A stretch of DNA of 64,000 nt from Globodera rostochiensis (GCA_018350325.1 JAEVLN010000005.1:2614142-2678141); one strand, 5' to 3'. Positions 43,365 to 56,544 are shown, counted from the stretch's first letter. The notes: generated by a model from the letters alone, not told the origin. Made by a program: numbers and translations.

Positions 43365-44583
43365 AGGGGAGGACGGGAGGGGGAGGGAGGGGTAGAGTGG
43401 GGGGTAAAGTTGGGGGAGGGGAACGGCGGGAGGCGGGGGCAGGGGGAGAGGGATGGCATATTAGAATAAATAGAACAAAATGATTATATGCCTTATGAGC
43501 CCTGGAATTTAATCTGCTTTTAAGGTCGACGAGTATACAAAAATTAATAAAAAGGCTAATATTGCAGGAGTTCCAATGCCCTTTTTTAAAGGTTTATGCT
43601 TTATTTAGGGTACGCGTCCTTTACCGTCAGCCAATTTAGCCGCAACGATGAGTAAAAAATTAACTTTTGTGTTCTGCGCTTTATCCGAGACCAAAACGCG
43701 ACTCCCGAACCGGCTACATTCCTGTACACACAGCGCCGTCGCAAAATCGGACTGCCGGAAATCCCATTCCGATTCCCAACTCGTGAGATAGAATTCCGGG
43801 GGCTATTGGGTGAAGTCACTTCCTAAGCGGATTTGGCTGATTGTGAGTCACTCAAATTCTAACTCATGCGCCGAGTTCCATAAAATTCCCGGACTTTTAC
43901 GTTCACATTCTAGACTCCAGGAAATTCCCACCCCGATTCCCAACTCGTGAGAAAGAATTCCCCCGGGGGGGGGGGGCTTCATCCCATCACGTCATTCATT
44001 TGAATGAATCATCGCCTGCGGCAAGCAGTACAGAGCCATCATCACCACACATATCGCCCAATCAGTGGAAAGCGATGAGTGGTCAATTTTTGTTGTTTCG
44101 TCGGTTTCTTTTTGTTATTCCGATTTGCTGGCGTTGTCGTCGATCGGTTTCGGGCGGATGGTAAAAGTGCGGGGGGGGGGGGGGGGTGACTCAGCGAATT
44201 TTCTCTGTGTCCATTGCCCGGAATGTCCGCGCACCCATCGCCCCCTCTCCTCCGATCCGTAATCGGAGGGTTCGTTCCATTTATGTATTTGTGTGTTAAA
44301 AGTTTTACACCGTTAAAAATTGCTTAATGGATTTTCAAAAACCCTTAAAAAATAGTTCAACAATTGAAGGTTTTTGCATGTAGTTTTATTCATTCATAAT
44401 CGCATATTTTTGCACAAAAAATGTATTCATTTAACGTTGTTGGCATTGGCATTTTTGTTGCTTTTGCCGCCACATTTTGATGGCAGCATTTAATAAATGC
44501 TTTATCGTTCAAAGAAAACAATGAAATGATAAAACGACCGTAATCTTTGACAACAAAACTATAAGTCTCATCGTTTTCAGTTT
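43365..44583. other. No gene seen; G-rich and degenerate repeat DNA
   Basis: Low-complexity G runs at 43370-43450 and 44170-44190. AATTCCC-CCGATTCCCAACTCGTGAG occurs twice, near 43765-43795 and 43925-43955, as an imperfect repeat. The segment near 44045-44080 is shared with the repeat block upstream of the BTB genes. Confidence 0.5.
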
Positions 44584-46899
44584 CTAAATCTCATCAGAAA
44601 TGTTGTATTGGAAATTAGGGCCAAAATTCGCTTTAATTTTTGTGCCAGACTTGCCCAACGAAACGCATGGAAATAAATCAGCGGCAAGATCAACACGCAA
44701 ACCGTCAGTGTCTGCAAAAACAAATATTTATTAGAGCACTTCCCCCCCCCCCCTGTTTTAAGCCAATAAAGTTGGGCGGAAATAATTCCAAAACCCTCCC
44801 CCTTAACACTTTTTATGTTCACGAATTGCTTTGGCGATAATAATTTGTCCCTTTTTCGTGCATTTTTGAACAATTTGTGCAGATTTTTGGAGCATTCGAA
44901 TTCACATCCGGGGGCTTCCAAATTGGTCGAACTGGAGGGAGGGGTCAGATTCGCCCCGTCCGTAACCAAAAAACGGTTTTTAATAAAATGAATTGCCCCC
45001 AAAATTTTTATTCTTTCTCACCCAAACGCCGTCCGTTTAGCGTATAAATGATTTGGCCATTTTCCAAATTGACGCCGCAGCCGACGACGTCGCCGACGCC
45101 AAACGGAGGCTTTCCATAGATGAAAACAGAGCGGGAATGTCCCGCAACCGCGTGACCCAAAAGCATGCCATCGTTTACGTATGAGTAAGTGTCTTCGGGA
45201 ACTCCAACAATGCGATCCAATGACATTCGTTTGGTCGCAAGTCCAATGAAGATATTGCTAAATATAATAATAATATTTTTGCACAGAAAATGTTTAATAA
45301 TATTTATAATTACTCTGTTTTCTTTAAGATTTTCACTTCGAAGTAGAAAATAGTGTAAGGATTTTCCGGCATTCGCTTTTCAGCGCGTACAGAGCGAAAC
45401 CCTGAAAAGTAAAGTGAATTCGAACATTTTGTCAACTTTAACATAAACCTTTTTTCAATCATTCACTTTAATAGAATAATAATGTTTACCCCAATGTGCA
45501 TTCCCAGTATATTGGACAATCAATCGGTCGGGCTCAATGAGTGTGAGGTCCTCGTGACATGCAGCAGAATCCCATCGATTTTGTTGTCGGAATAGGCCTA
45601 AGAAAATGAAAATTTTTTTTTTTTAAAAATTAAAAGACGAAAACTGTGCCTAAAAGACGGAATTACCGAATTCTGAACAAAATTTATAATATTGACTTAC
45701 TGTTTCCATTTATTGTATCATTTAACACGGCAACAGTCTTTTGCAAATCGCCAATGTTCTGTTGCTGCTCTTTCTGATACTGCTCCATCTTTGTGATCAC
45801 TTTCTTTTGCAAGTCGCCAATGTTCTGTTGCTGTTCTTTCTGATACTGCTCCATCTTTGCACTCAGCTCGTCCAACTGATTCATTCCCTTTAAATATTGC
45901 AAATTGAATATATTTTTAATAAAGGGTTTATTTATTATTTTGAATAAATAGTATTAATATTTATCAAAAGTTTCGGTTTTCCAAAAATCCCGATCCCGCC
46001 AAACTATACTTAAAAAGAACTCGTAAATTCTCACCTTTTCGAGCTCCTTCTGAAGTAGCTGCATGTTTGCAGTCACTTCCTGCTTCATCTGATTCATTCC
46101 CTTTAATTATTTAATAATTAAAATAACATTGAGATAATGCTTAAAAATGAGTTGGACACCGGTTTACCCCTTCATCTCATTATAACTAACGACGAACAAT
46201 GAGTTTTTTTGTACAAATGCATTAAAATTATTTTTAGGCTTGCCATGCCAATTAAAAACAATATTTTTAATAAAAGGTTTATTTATATTTGAATAAACAG
46301 TATTTGGTATTTTTCAAAAGTTTTGGGTTTTCCAGAAGCCAAACTATACATAAAAAGCTCTTAAATTATTTGTCCATAATTCCCCACCTTTTCGAGCTCC
46401 TTTTTCGAACTGTCTCCTAATTCGCCCATTTGCTTCTGAAGCATTCTGTTCGCTTCCTTCTGCTGCTCAACAAACTGCTCCATTCCGGCGTCGACTATCG
46501 CTTGGACAGACTTCACCGAGTCATCCATTTTGCGTTCGAGTTCTTCCTGACAATTCTTTTGCTTCTGTTCCATTTCGCGGATCATATTAGCTAAAAAAAC
46601 AATTTAAAATTGAAGCAATTAACACTCAAATCTTAGAATATTTTAAACAAACTTTTCCCTACCGCATTGCTCCTGCTGGTCCGTCTTTAAAGTGTCAATT
46701 TTGTCATTGGTTTCATTTTGGTCCGTTTGCTGCAACAACGAAACGACGATCGCTTGAACAGACGATTCGTTCATTTCTTTTTGTTGATCTTTAAATTGAT
46801 TCAAACAAAAAAATGACATAAATGAAAAAGAAATTAATGTTATAATAATACACTAACCATTTATTTTGAAACCATTTGCATTTTGTTCATTCCCGTGGA
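44584..46899 (-). CDS. Coiled-coil plus SPRY-domain protein, 5' end not found
   Basis: Exons 46899-46858, 46788-46663, 46590-46388, 46100-46035, 45887-45701, 45597-45490, 45401-45314, 45257-45022, 44711-44584; phases agree throughout, giving about 394 codons. The N-terminal half is coiled coil ([32 protein letters not shown]), with an internal duplication in exon 45887-45701, where [14 protein letters not shown] occurs twice. The SPRY part reads [90 protein letters not shown]. No upstream exon homologous to the MSISAES start is found, so the gene may be 5'-truncated near 46910. Confidence 0.75.
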
Positions 46900-46909
46900 C
46901 TGTGCAAAC

Positions 46910-47690
46910 GGCCAAAAAAAATGAACAGAAGGCCCAAGATTCGAAACGGATCTAACCAAAACATTGACATTTCGATAGTTTATTTGATTCCGTCTAAATT
47001 GAAAAAAAAATGTTTAAGTTCCAAACTCTATGGCACAGCAATTTGTATCATTATTATTAGCTTTGGCAAAAGTGGTTGAAATATGGAGCGATTTCAAACA
47101 GAAAAAAAGAGGCAATTAACGGGAGGCCAAGAATTTTTACGACAAATTATTATTTTTGCAAAAAAAAAGGGGGAGGGGAAGAAAGATTTGAGCGATCGGT
47201 TGGAGTGCCGGCCCCCGTGCAAACTGCCAAAGTTGCTCTCCCCAAGGGGTCCCACCCCCTCCCCTCCCCTCCCCTCCCCTCCTTGGTATAATTGCCGTCA
47301 TTTGTGCCCGGGGGAAACCACTCTTTTTGGTTTCCTCTCAAGTCATTAATCGCCCACAAATTTATCAATGGAGGACTGACACAGCAATAATTGCGTAAAA
47401 CTAACCGGTGATGGGTGGAAAAATTGGATATGGAATATGTCGAGTAGGAGAAGGCACCCGAAGGATGAACAAAAATGGAGAGAAAGCGAAAAGAAAAATG
47501 AACGAATCCCGACAATGCCCAGGATGGATTTGATGAAAACGATTGGATGGCATGGGATCAAGGTTGCCAAAGTACCATATTTGATGGAATTTACCATATT
47601 TTGGGGGTCCGTGCCATATCCGGACATTGGTGAGTCCGGCATGCCGGATTCCTGACTTTTAACAAAAAAAAACCGAAATTAAACCGGAGA
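46910..47690. other. No gene recognised
   Basis: Mixed AT-rich and CCCCTCCCCT low-complexity DNA. Several short frames, none with a recognisable motif. Confidence 0.4.
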
Positions 47691-47699
47691 TTTTACAAA

Positions 47700-48610
47700 A
47701 ATCGGCACTGTAGGGGGGAAGGAGGAGGCAGACGAGCAATGAAAAAGAATTGAGGAAAAGTGGGAAGATCGTTTTGTCCCCGGAGGGGACACTGAACAAA
47801 GAAAATGTAAATGGGGCGGGGCAAAGAATGAATGGGACAATATGTGAAGGAAGCGGACAGATTGCCCGATTACACAACGAATGGCCAACCCAACATCGGG
47901 GAAGAGCCGGGGAGAAAGATAAATGGTAAATGGATGGAATAGGGAGGGGGGGGGGGGGGGGACAGGGGAGGGATGAGATGCCAATGTTTATGGGAAGAAA
48001 TGGTGCAAATGATTTGAGCCTTGGAATTTAATGCTTTAAGGTCGACGAATATACAAAACACTAATAATAGGCTAAAATTGCAGGGGTCCCATATGCCCTT
48101 TTTTTAAAGATTTGCCCATTATTTGGGGTACGCAGTCCTTTATCGTCCTTTATTTGAGATTTTTGGAATTTTTCAAGTTTATTTAAATTTTCCGGAGATT
48201 TTACAAAAATTGGTACCGTAAAGGGGAGGAGGAGGCAGACCAGCAATGAGAAAGAAGCGAAAATGTATAGAAAAGTGGGAAGATCGTTTTGTCCCCGGAG
48301 GGGAGGGACACCGAACATAAAATCTAAATGGGGCAAGGGCAAAGAATGAATGGGACAAAAATGTGAAAGAAGCAGACAGTTGTCCGAATGGCCAACATCG
48401 GGGAAAAGCTGGGGAGAAAGTGATGAATGGATGGAATAGGGGGGGGGGGGGGGTACGAGGGGGGGACGGAGGGAGGGGGGGGGGAGCCAATGCGATGTCA
48501 ATGTTTATGGGAAGAAATGGTGCAAATGATTTGAGCCTTGGAATTTAATCTGCTTTTAAGGTCGACGAGTATACAAAGACTAATAATAGGCTAATATTGC
48601 AGGGGTCCCT
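47700..48610. repeat. Two adjacent copies of a long G-rich interspersed repeat
   Basis: 47700-48090 and 48185-48610 share GGAAGATCGTTTTGTCCCCG, GCAAAGAATGAATGGGACAA, CGGGGAAGAGCCGGGGAGAA and AAGGTCGACGA-TATACAAA. Partial copies are at 41460-41570 and on both sides of the foldback element at 42201. Confidence 0.75.
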
Positions 48611-48959
48611 TATGCTCGTGCTTTATTTGGGGTACGCGTCTTTTTCCGTCCTTTATTTAGATCTCTGTAATTTTTGAAGAATTTTTATATAAATTTTGAA
48701 TAAGTCTTAAGAGACAGATGCAAAATACCAGATGCCAAAAAATGTCCGGATTGGGCCAAAAACCCGGGTTTTGGTTTAGTTAACCGACTGCCATAGTCGA
48801 GGTTCGAACCCCAACCCAAAACGGTTCCGGTCCCCACCACCCACCACTAAACGAACAGCTCAGATGTAAAATTGCTGGTCTTAAATCCAATACATCATAT
48901 TTAGAAATGCTTTGGAAACGCCCTTATTCCAACCGTTTTATGGTAAACAGAATGCCAAG

Positions 48960-49515
48960 TTTTTTAAATATTCTCACCGATATTTTATCGAAATATCGTA
49001 TCGATATCGTATCGAAAAGTTAAAATATCGCGATATTTTATCGCGTTTGTTCACTCAAAAAATGTATCACAATTTTAATGGATTATATTGATTTCTGTTT
49101 GAATTTTGTTTGAGACATACTTTGACAAACATTCAGTTCTTTTTTAGTGAAGTCACCCATTTAAATCGATGTCTTAGTGGTTTGTCTTTTCGGCAAGTTG
49201 GATGTTGCGTGCTCGGTTCGAACCCGCCTGAGTGTAAGCAATTTTTTTTCTTTTCGCCTCTTGTCACGTACGCTCCCCCCGATAATCAAATTTTTTAAAT
49301 AAATTTTCTAATAATTTCAATTAAAATACGCGCAAAAGATCATCGCATCTTTTTTGAATTTTTTCTTCAAATTTTAAACTTTTTATTGTTGCGTTTTTAT
49401 GACTTTTTTTGCATATTAGTCAAAAAAAAATTTGCGAAAAAATATCGCGATATATCGGTTTTTTCTCGATATTTTTCGATACCGATATTTTATCGAAATA
49501 TCGTATCGAATATCG
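48960..49515. mobile_element. Element with ATATCG-rich ends around a tRNA-like SINE head
   Basis: Both ends (48965-49045; 49440-49515) are dense in ATATCG / CGATAT / TATCGAAATATCG, like the subterminal arrays of the other hAT-type elements here. I could not find matched terminal repeats or a target duplication, so the class is tentative. The interior carries A box TGTCTTAGTGG (about 49168) and B box CGGTTCGAACCC (about 49215), with no hairpin tail. Confidence 0.5.
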
Positions 49516-49689
49516 TATCGAGGCCATTGCCGTACACTACTCCATCAAAAGTCTGAGCTTCACTTTGTGTGCCACTAAAAAATAGAAAGTACAGTAAACG
49601 ATGGATGAAAGTTTGAATTTTGTTCATTAGATTAATATTTAACTAAAATAAACTCAAAACAAATTAATGCATACTTTTTTTTTGCCTTT

Positions 49690-49960
49690 TCTCTTCCAAT
49701 TTGTAAGCCATGTCAATAGCTTCAAAAGCGGCTTCATCTCGTCTGGATGAATCTTTCCACTTCGACCCGGCTGCTCTATGCCGTCTTCAGGGCTGTCTCA
49801 AAACTTCGATTTTCGATACATTTTTTCCCTTTCGATTTTTCGATTTCGAACTTTTTAGTTTCATTTTCGTTTTTGACTTTTTTACTTTCGACACAGCCCT
49901 TGGCCTTCATGCCCAATGCCAACGGAGACGGCACAGTGCCAAAATCACAAAGCGCTAAAA
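49690..49960 (-). pseudogene. Unrecognised coding fragment interrupted by a small MITE-like insert
   Basis: On the minus strand, SKWKDSSRRDEAAFEAIDMA and KLEEKRQK are encoded at about 49780-49685 and GTVPSPLALGMKA at about 49940-49905. Between them lies a segment (about 49790-49905) with ends CAGGGCTGT... and ...CGACACAGCCCT, like the element at 61113-62024. No clear target duplication is visible. Family unknown. Confidence 0.35.
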
Positions 49961-49989
49961 ATTCATTGCTTACAAAATTATAAATTCGA

Positions 49990-50400
49990 AATTTAACAAA
50001 TTTTTGTAATCATTTGGCATTTTTTCTGTTGTTCAACAAAATTAAGGAATTGTTTGCAGGCACAACAAAATTATTGTTAGTTTTCCGTACATTTAAAGGC
50101 ATAACAATTGAAAACTTAATTTAGTTAAGAAAATTTTAACAAATAATGGTCAAAAGTTTAGGTTGAACAAGCAAAACTAACTTAAACGAGTCTGATCAAT
50201 TCTGCGCCAATTTTTACCGATTTCTCACGTTTTGCAACTTCAATTTATCTTTTTAAAGCAAAAATGATGAATAAAAGTGGAAAAAATTTTGTATAAGATC
50301 CAACAAGCTTTACCCTCCAACAAAAATTCCTTTCTTCCAAAAACATTTACTATAAGGCAGAATTTGAGAAGAAGTTCATCCGATAAACTAATTGATTGGT
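49990..50400. repeat. Interspersed repeat shared with 34.0 kb and 39.5 kb
   Basis: 49985-50165 is the inverse of about 34000-34200, and 50215-50350 matches 39500-39640 directly. Confidence 0.55.
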
Positions 50401-50454
50401 ACTTAAAAATATTGATTTAATTTTTTAAATATTTTTTTGCAATATTTTTACCTC

Positions 50455-50640
50455 TGGAAGAATTCGTAAGCAAAATTTCTCTTTTTTTGACCCATCCCTG
50501 TAAATAGAAATTATTATTTCGACTCTTTAAAATATTCAAAAAATTTTTATTATTTAAAAGATTCTTCTGATGAAGAGAATTGGCGAATAGCATGCGTTTC
50601 ATGGAGACTTCATAACGCCGTGGTAAATAAACAAATGCTG
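50455..50640 (-). CDS. Possible exon of an unrecognised gene
   Basis: Minus strand after a TTTTATACAG acceptor: FVYLPRRYEVSMKRMLFANS followed by GWVKKREILLTNSSR and a GTAAAA donor. An internal TTACAG before GGATGGG could split it into two exons. No family recognised and no neighbours extend it. Confidence 0.3.
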
Positions 50641-51049
50641 TATAAAATAAAAATAATTTAAAAAAGAAATATTTGAAAAGAAATCAATTTACTATATTTT
50701 CTTACATAAAATACACAAATATTACGCTATTATCACATCATAACACATGTCCAACATGTCTTGATAAAATCCCGTCACATGTCTTAACGGATAATAGGCA
50801 AGGGTGAAAATCAGGCAAATTAACAAAATTATGGCATTTGCCATAAAAATGGGCAATTTGAGATCCCTGCTTCAGTAAGAGGGAGCTGAAGACGCGCAAC
50901 GTATTCAAGCTTATTAAAGAACGGCATATTTTGTGATCACAACGTGCCCGGCTGTTCAGTTTTACAAAAGAATATTTGCCCAAATGAAGATTGATCACAT
51001 TCTTATTTTTTTCTATTTTCGTTTTTGATGGAAAGATCATTTCAATTTT

Positions 51050-51470
51050 TGCTTATTTGATCATTCTGATTTTAACATAAAATCTGATTCCTTATAGCCG
51101 GATTGGTTGGGATGAAAATGATTTGTCGCAAAATGATGCCTCTCGATGACTTTTCTCATTGGCATAGGAAAGAGAGCTTCTCAACGCGAGCATTCGGCTT
51201 AAAACCCATAAAAATACTTAATTTTGATGTACAAAAAGGGGCCAATTACGAGTCTGACTATGAAGGCACAGCTTACATCCGGTTGCACAGCGCGTTATTC
51301 GAAACCAAAAGCATTGCTTCCCATGAAACCGCCGATCCAATCAGTACCACCCTCCCAACTAGAGAAAGGACTTGAGGACCGATCGAGATTACGATCGAGA
51401 ATCTCGATCGGTCCTTTCTCTACTCCCAACGCCCACTCCCATCACACTGGTTTGGGCTACAGATGAGTAA
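51050..51470. repeat. Interspersed repeat also at both window edges
   Basis: TTTTAACATAAAATCTGATT, GATGAAAATGATTTG, GATGACTTTTCTCATTGGCA recur at 63740-63860 and, inverted, at 2340-2480. Its longest frame lacks any recognisable domain. Confidence 0.6.
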
Positions 51471-51809
51471 AAAAACCATTTATTAAATTTTATAGAAATT
51501 TTGTTTAAACAAAAAATTTGCATTTTTTCCATTCATTTTTGGATTGGATATGGTGTCATTTAAAAACGGCCATACTGAAATTCCATCGGTAAACGCCCTT
51601 GCGGAGGTCACGGTTGGCCAACGCAAATACACTCACCGCCCTCGAACAAAAATCGATTTTTTATTAGCCAAAAATGTTAAATTAGTTAAAAATAAAGTAT
51701 AAAAAGTGATCGATGATATACTTAAATAACAACAAACCAAAAAATTAAAACCAAAAATCGCTTAAAAATATTAACAAAACAATAAATAAACTATAAATCC
51801 CCTCATTTT
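51471..51809. other. 3' flank of the minus-strand SPRY gene; no gene seen
   Basis: AT-rich. 51650-51800 resembles, in inverted form, the 3' flank of the gene ending at 11603. Confidence 0.5.
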
Positions 51810-54800
51810 TCAATTTCTAAATTCATCGGCAATGTTGAATTGGAAATTGGGCCCAAAATTCGCTTCAATTTCGTCGTCGGGGTAATACAACGAAACGCAC
51901 GGAAACAACTCGTCGGCAGAATCGACAAACAGCAAATTGGCGGCAGTGACTGCAAAAACACAAAATTAGTTAAGCAAAAAAATAATTTACAAATTTAGTT
52001 TTTTTTTTTCTTTTAACAATAAAAATTGCCCTTAATTTAATTCTTTTTCTTTCTTACTCAAACGCTCCCCGTTTAGCGTGTAAATGATTTGGCGGGTTGC
52101 CAAATTGACGCCGCAGCCGACGACGTCGCCGGCATCAAAGGGATGCATTCCACCGATGACATAACGTCCATCGGCCTCGTGCAAACATCCCTGATCACAA
52201 AATTTGCCACAGCTTTCATTTCCGTAAGTGCCTTCGTGATCGCCAACACATTTGTCCAATGGCATTTGTTTGGTTGCAAGCCCAATCGCAATATTGCTAA
52301 ATATAATTTTTTAGAGTAAAAGCTTCTAGAGCATTTCAAAGCTTAACTATTTATTTATTTACTTATTTAACTTACGTTATTCCACTCAGCAATATTTTGA
52401 CTTCGTAATAGAAAAAGCCGAAATTCCCTTTCGGAATTGGCCTTTCAGCGCGGACAGAGCTCCACTCTGAAAAGTGAGTTAATTTAAAATTGGCTAACTC
52501 TTTACATGAACAATTAAATCACTTTAACAGAATAATGGGTACTTGGGGTTCGTTAGGCTTAAATCTAACTGAATAATTTTTACCCCAAAGCTCTCCAGTA
52601 AATTCTACAATCAATCGTTCAGGCTCATTCAGTGTGAGGTTCTCGTGACATGCAGCAGAATTCCATTGATTTTGTTGTCGGATTAGGCCTAAGAAAATAA
52701 AAATATAAAAAATTAAAAGCTCAAAATTTGCCTAAAAGACGGAATTTCCAAATTGAGCAAAATTTATATTAATTACTTTTTCCATTTATTGTATCATTTA
52801 ACACGGCAACTGTCTCCTGCAAGTCGCCAATGTTCTGTTGCTGTTCTTTTTGATTCTGCTCCAACTTTGCAATCACTTCTTGCTTCATTTGATGCATTCC
52901 CTTTAATTATTAATTCGGATTTAAATAACATTTTAAAATGTAAAAATAATGATTGCATAAAAATGAGTTGGACACCAGTTTATCCCTTCCTCTAAAACTA
53001 GGTTTTTAATAAAGGGTTTATTTATTATTTTGAATAAATAGTTTAGTATTTTTAAAACTTTCGGTTTTCCAAGAATCCCGATCCCGCCAAACGATACTTA
53101 AAAAAATTTGTCCATAATTTCCCCACCTTTTCGAGTTCGCCCATTTGCTTCTGAAGCATTCTGTTCGTTTCCTTTTGTTCCTCAACAAACTGCTTCAAAA
53201 AGACGTTCAGTTTCTCTTCACGTTCATTGCTTCGATTTTGTTGTGGGATTATTCCTAATACATTATTTAAAATTATTATTTTGAATTTAAATAGGTATAT
53301 TTTTCAAAAATGAAAGAAAAAAGCATTTAACAACAATTCCCACACCGGTTTTCTTTTGTGCTTCAACAAACGCGTCGGTGTTCTGATGCTGTTTGTTCTG
53401 AGACTCCTCCAATTTGACGTTCAGTTGCTCTTCACGTTCATTGCTTCGATTTAGGGTGTTCTGAGACTCCTCCAATTTGACGTTCAGTTGCTCTTCACGT
53501 CCATTGCTTCGATTTTGGGTGTTCTGAGACTCCTCCAATTTGACGTTCAGTTGCTCTTCACGTTCATTGCTTCGATTTTGGGTGTTCTGAGACTCCTCCA
53601 ATTTGACGTTCAGTTGCTCTTCACGTTCATTGCTTCGATTTTGTTGTGGGATTATGCCTAATAAAATTAAAATATAATATTTGTTTTTTCAAAAAATATT
53701 AAAAGCGCAAAATGTGCCTAAAAGACGGAATTTCCGATTTCTGATCAGAATTTATAATATTGAATTACTTTTTCCATTTATTGTATCAATTAACACGGCA
53801 ACTGTCTTCTGTAAGTCGTCAATGTTCTTCTGCTGCTGTTCTTTCTGATACTGGTCCATCTTTGCACTCAGCTCGTCCTTCAACTGATTCATTCCCTTTA
53901 ATTATTTAATTTAGATACATAAATTCGGGGGGTGGGCCAAAAAAGTCGATTCTTAGGGGATATTTTCCGTTTTATTTCTTAAAGAATTTTTCAAGAAGCA
54001 AATTTTTCTCCCAAAATCAATCTTACAAATTAGGGCTAAATTTTTGTGTTCTGCCCAGAGACATAATTCCCGGCGATATCTCAGCACCGCCGACTCCCCC
54101 TCCCCTACAGAAATTGAGCAGAATTCTCAAAATTTTGCATTTTTTAAAAAGTAATTTTTTATAATTTTAAAGGTCTTTGTTAAGAAATTGTGCAAAAATT
54201 TCGAAAATTTTGTCGATTCGAATTCTTTAAATTATTTGTCCATAATTCCCCTACCTTTTCGAGCTCTTTTTTCGAACTGTTCCCTAATTCGTCAATTTTC
54301 TTCTGAAGCATTCTGTTCGATTCCTTCTGCTCCGCAACAAACTGCCCCAATTTTTGCTTCTCCAATTCGGCTACATCCATTTCCCGGTGTTCCTTCATCT
54401 CATCCATTAGCTTCTTGTGAGCATTTAGCAGTTTCTCGTGTTCTTGATGCTTCAACGCAAGCTGATCAGTGGAAACTGAAATGGTGAAAAAGCGAATTAT
54501 TTTGGGAACAAAAAGCTGATTAATGCTGCATATTATCAAAGTCAAAAAGGATTTTCTCAAACAATTTACCCTTCAGTTCTGTCAACGCGCCGATGGTCCG
54601 TTGCTGCTCATTCTGACACTTCTCCAACTCGGCGCCAAGTTCCTTCTGAACAAATATCAAAAAAAAATTATTTGTTGTATTAAAAAATATATTCACATTT
54701 TTGAGCTCGAGTTTCGCAAAACTTTCCTCCATTTGTTCGAACTTTTTTCTGACCGATTCTGCCGTTTTCAGCTCCTTTGTGTCCTGTTCGCGTTCCTCGT

Positions 54801-55294
54801 ACAGCGCCAATTCCTTTAAAATTATAATAAACTCACCTCCATTGAAATACACTTTCAAATCGCTATTTCCGTGTTCAAAAAGAAAACTCACTTCCAAATT
54901 GGCTTTCTCCTGATCAGCCGTGGACTCGTTGTCATTGGTCAGCTCAATTTCGTCGTTTTGACCGTGAAAAATGTCCGCCACATCTGTCATTAAAAAAAAT
55001 TAATAATAATTGCTTATTAAACTTTTGAATTTAGTTTAGCATTTTTTTTTTACCATTTTTGTTTCGTGCCACCAAATCGAAACTGGCGCTTGCAGTTGGC
55101 AAATTAACCGATTGTTGGTGTTCTAATTCGGCAATTCTGGCGTCGGATGGCTCTAAATTTGAGAAAGTTGGACACAAATATTCTGAAAATATTGGCACTT
55201 AAAGGATTTTAATAAACATTAATAATCGATCGACTTTCTTACCCTGATTAGCTGTTATGTCCCCTACAATGGTTGATTCGGCCGAAATTGGCAT
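51810..55294 (-). CDS. Large coiled-coil plus SPRY-domain protein
   Basis: Fourteen exons: 55294-55243, 55182-55054, 54983-54892, 54813-54697, 54645-54570, 54475-54255, 53895-53769, 53657-53346, 53254-53127, 52900-52777, 52688-52584, 52466-52376, 52296-52058, 51949-51810; 1953 nt, 650 aa, every phase consistent. Starts [12 protein letters not shown] like the gene at 8918. Residues 15-460 are coiled coil assembled from repeated exon cassettes: [24 protein letters not shown] and YQKEQQQ...DLQKTVAVL types each occur two or more times. Exon 53657-53346 holds four 20-residue repeats. The SPRY part reads [61 protein letters not shown] one-base loss near the end changes DEI-stop to DEFRN-stop. No signal peptide. 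Likely a scaffold or oligomeric binding protein (inference). Confidence 0.8.
53405..53650 (-). repeat. 60-bp in-frame tandem repeat within a coding exon
   Basis: Four units encode [19 protein letters not shown]. Because 60 is a multiple of 3, unit number can change without frame loss. Some units differ by single substitutions. Confidence 0.9.
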
Positions 55295-55697
55295 GTTAAT
55301 TTACTAGAAAATTAAAGTTTTAGTTCTAAAATGACAAATAAAGAATTGACTAAACGGAACGGAAAGTGGCACTTTTTTTTTGCCGGCAAAGCACAATCAA
55401 GATGCTAAATGCAAAATGCCAGAAATCGATCAACCTATTAAAATATATTTGAGGGAGGGGGGGGGGACGCGGAGGAGGCATTTTTGCACAAAATGTGTGG
55501 AGTAACGGAAATGAATTGACAGTCAGGGGGGGAGGTCATGGATTGGGAGGAATTAATCCCTTTTTATCATATAAATTTGAATTGTTTATTTGCTTCCAGC
55601 AAAATGTTGAGAGAATTAATTGAACACAGACAAAAGGAAGATGAGAAAAAGGGGTTTTAGTAATGAGAAATTTCCCCCAATTTCTGAAAACGATTTA

Positions 55698-55795
55698 TTA
55701 GTGTTGCACGATCTCGGTCTCGAGTATCGACTCGATGTAAAGTATCTGGCTCGGGCTCGTGTATCGAGAAATTTTGGGTCTCGTGCAGCATTAAT
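55698..55795. mobile_element. Short CTCGAGA-rich MITE, relative of 8347-8457
   Basis: Starts TTAGTGTTGCACGA and ends TCTCGTGCAGCATTAA (inverted match), with a GTCTCGAGTATCGACTCGAT interior. It occupies the equivalent place in the inverted duplication. Confidence 0.6.
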
Positions 55796-55999
55796 TTTTA
55801 TGACGGGGGGGGGGGAGGTCATTTCCCCTAAGGGTACGAAAAGAAATTAGCCCGGAGGCATCGCTGTCGGCGGCAAACGGGTTGTGGTGTGGTGCTGCTG
55901 GACATCACAACGCTAATCAAATTCTTTCGGCTTATGCCAAATCTGTATGCCATCGGACGGCACATAGACGTAAAACACTCAAAAATAAAATTACAGTAT

Positions 56000-56415
56000 G
56001 CCATCATTTGCAGGGCATCAAAATCACAGAGCACTGACCCGAAGGTCGTCGGTTCGAATCCTGCCCGGGGCTACATTTTGCCGATCTCTTACTTTGTGAA
56101 CAGAATTGATTTTCAAAAAATCGATTTTTAAATTTTACGATAAAATATCGGCAAAAATTGTTTCCGGGCTTTTCTGATGCTTAGAATTCGATAAAGCCCG
56201 GTATTCGCCCGGCAAAGCCCGCCCGGCCACTTTCGGATTTCCCGGAAAAAAGCCCGCCCGGCCCCAACCCGATTATCCAAACCCTATTCCCCTCAATCTT
56301 TTCCTATACTTACTTAAATCTTCCACCAATAATAAAAATGTCTTAATAGTTTCTTAACAAAATTGAGTCAAAATTTCAAAAATTCTCGGCGGCGCCTATC
56401 GGCACCGCCGACCCC
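56000..56415 (+). mobile_element. tRNA-derived SINE, first subfamily, opposite orientation
   Basis: B box GGTTCGAATCC at 56052-56062 inside CGTCGGTTCGAATCCTGCCC, and a hairpin tail at 56387-56408. A GC-rich MITE-like insertion (GCCCGGCAAAGCCCGCCCGG, about 56195-56300) separates head and tail and is largely absent from the copy at 7860-8165. Confidence 0.65.
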
Positions 56416-56544
56416 CACCCCATAAGAGTAAAGATGAATCTCTAAAAAAAATAATAGATAAAAAATACAATGAGCAAGATTTTTAAATAACAAAAAAATT
56501 TGTGTTTTATACAAAAAAAATCACCCTTGAAAAGTCCCGGTTCC

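Noticed and set aside
46876..47079. Short frames upstream of the SPRY gene on the minus strand
   Set aside because: No splice-compatible link and no motif; codon pattern looks like AT-rich noise.
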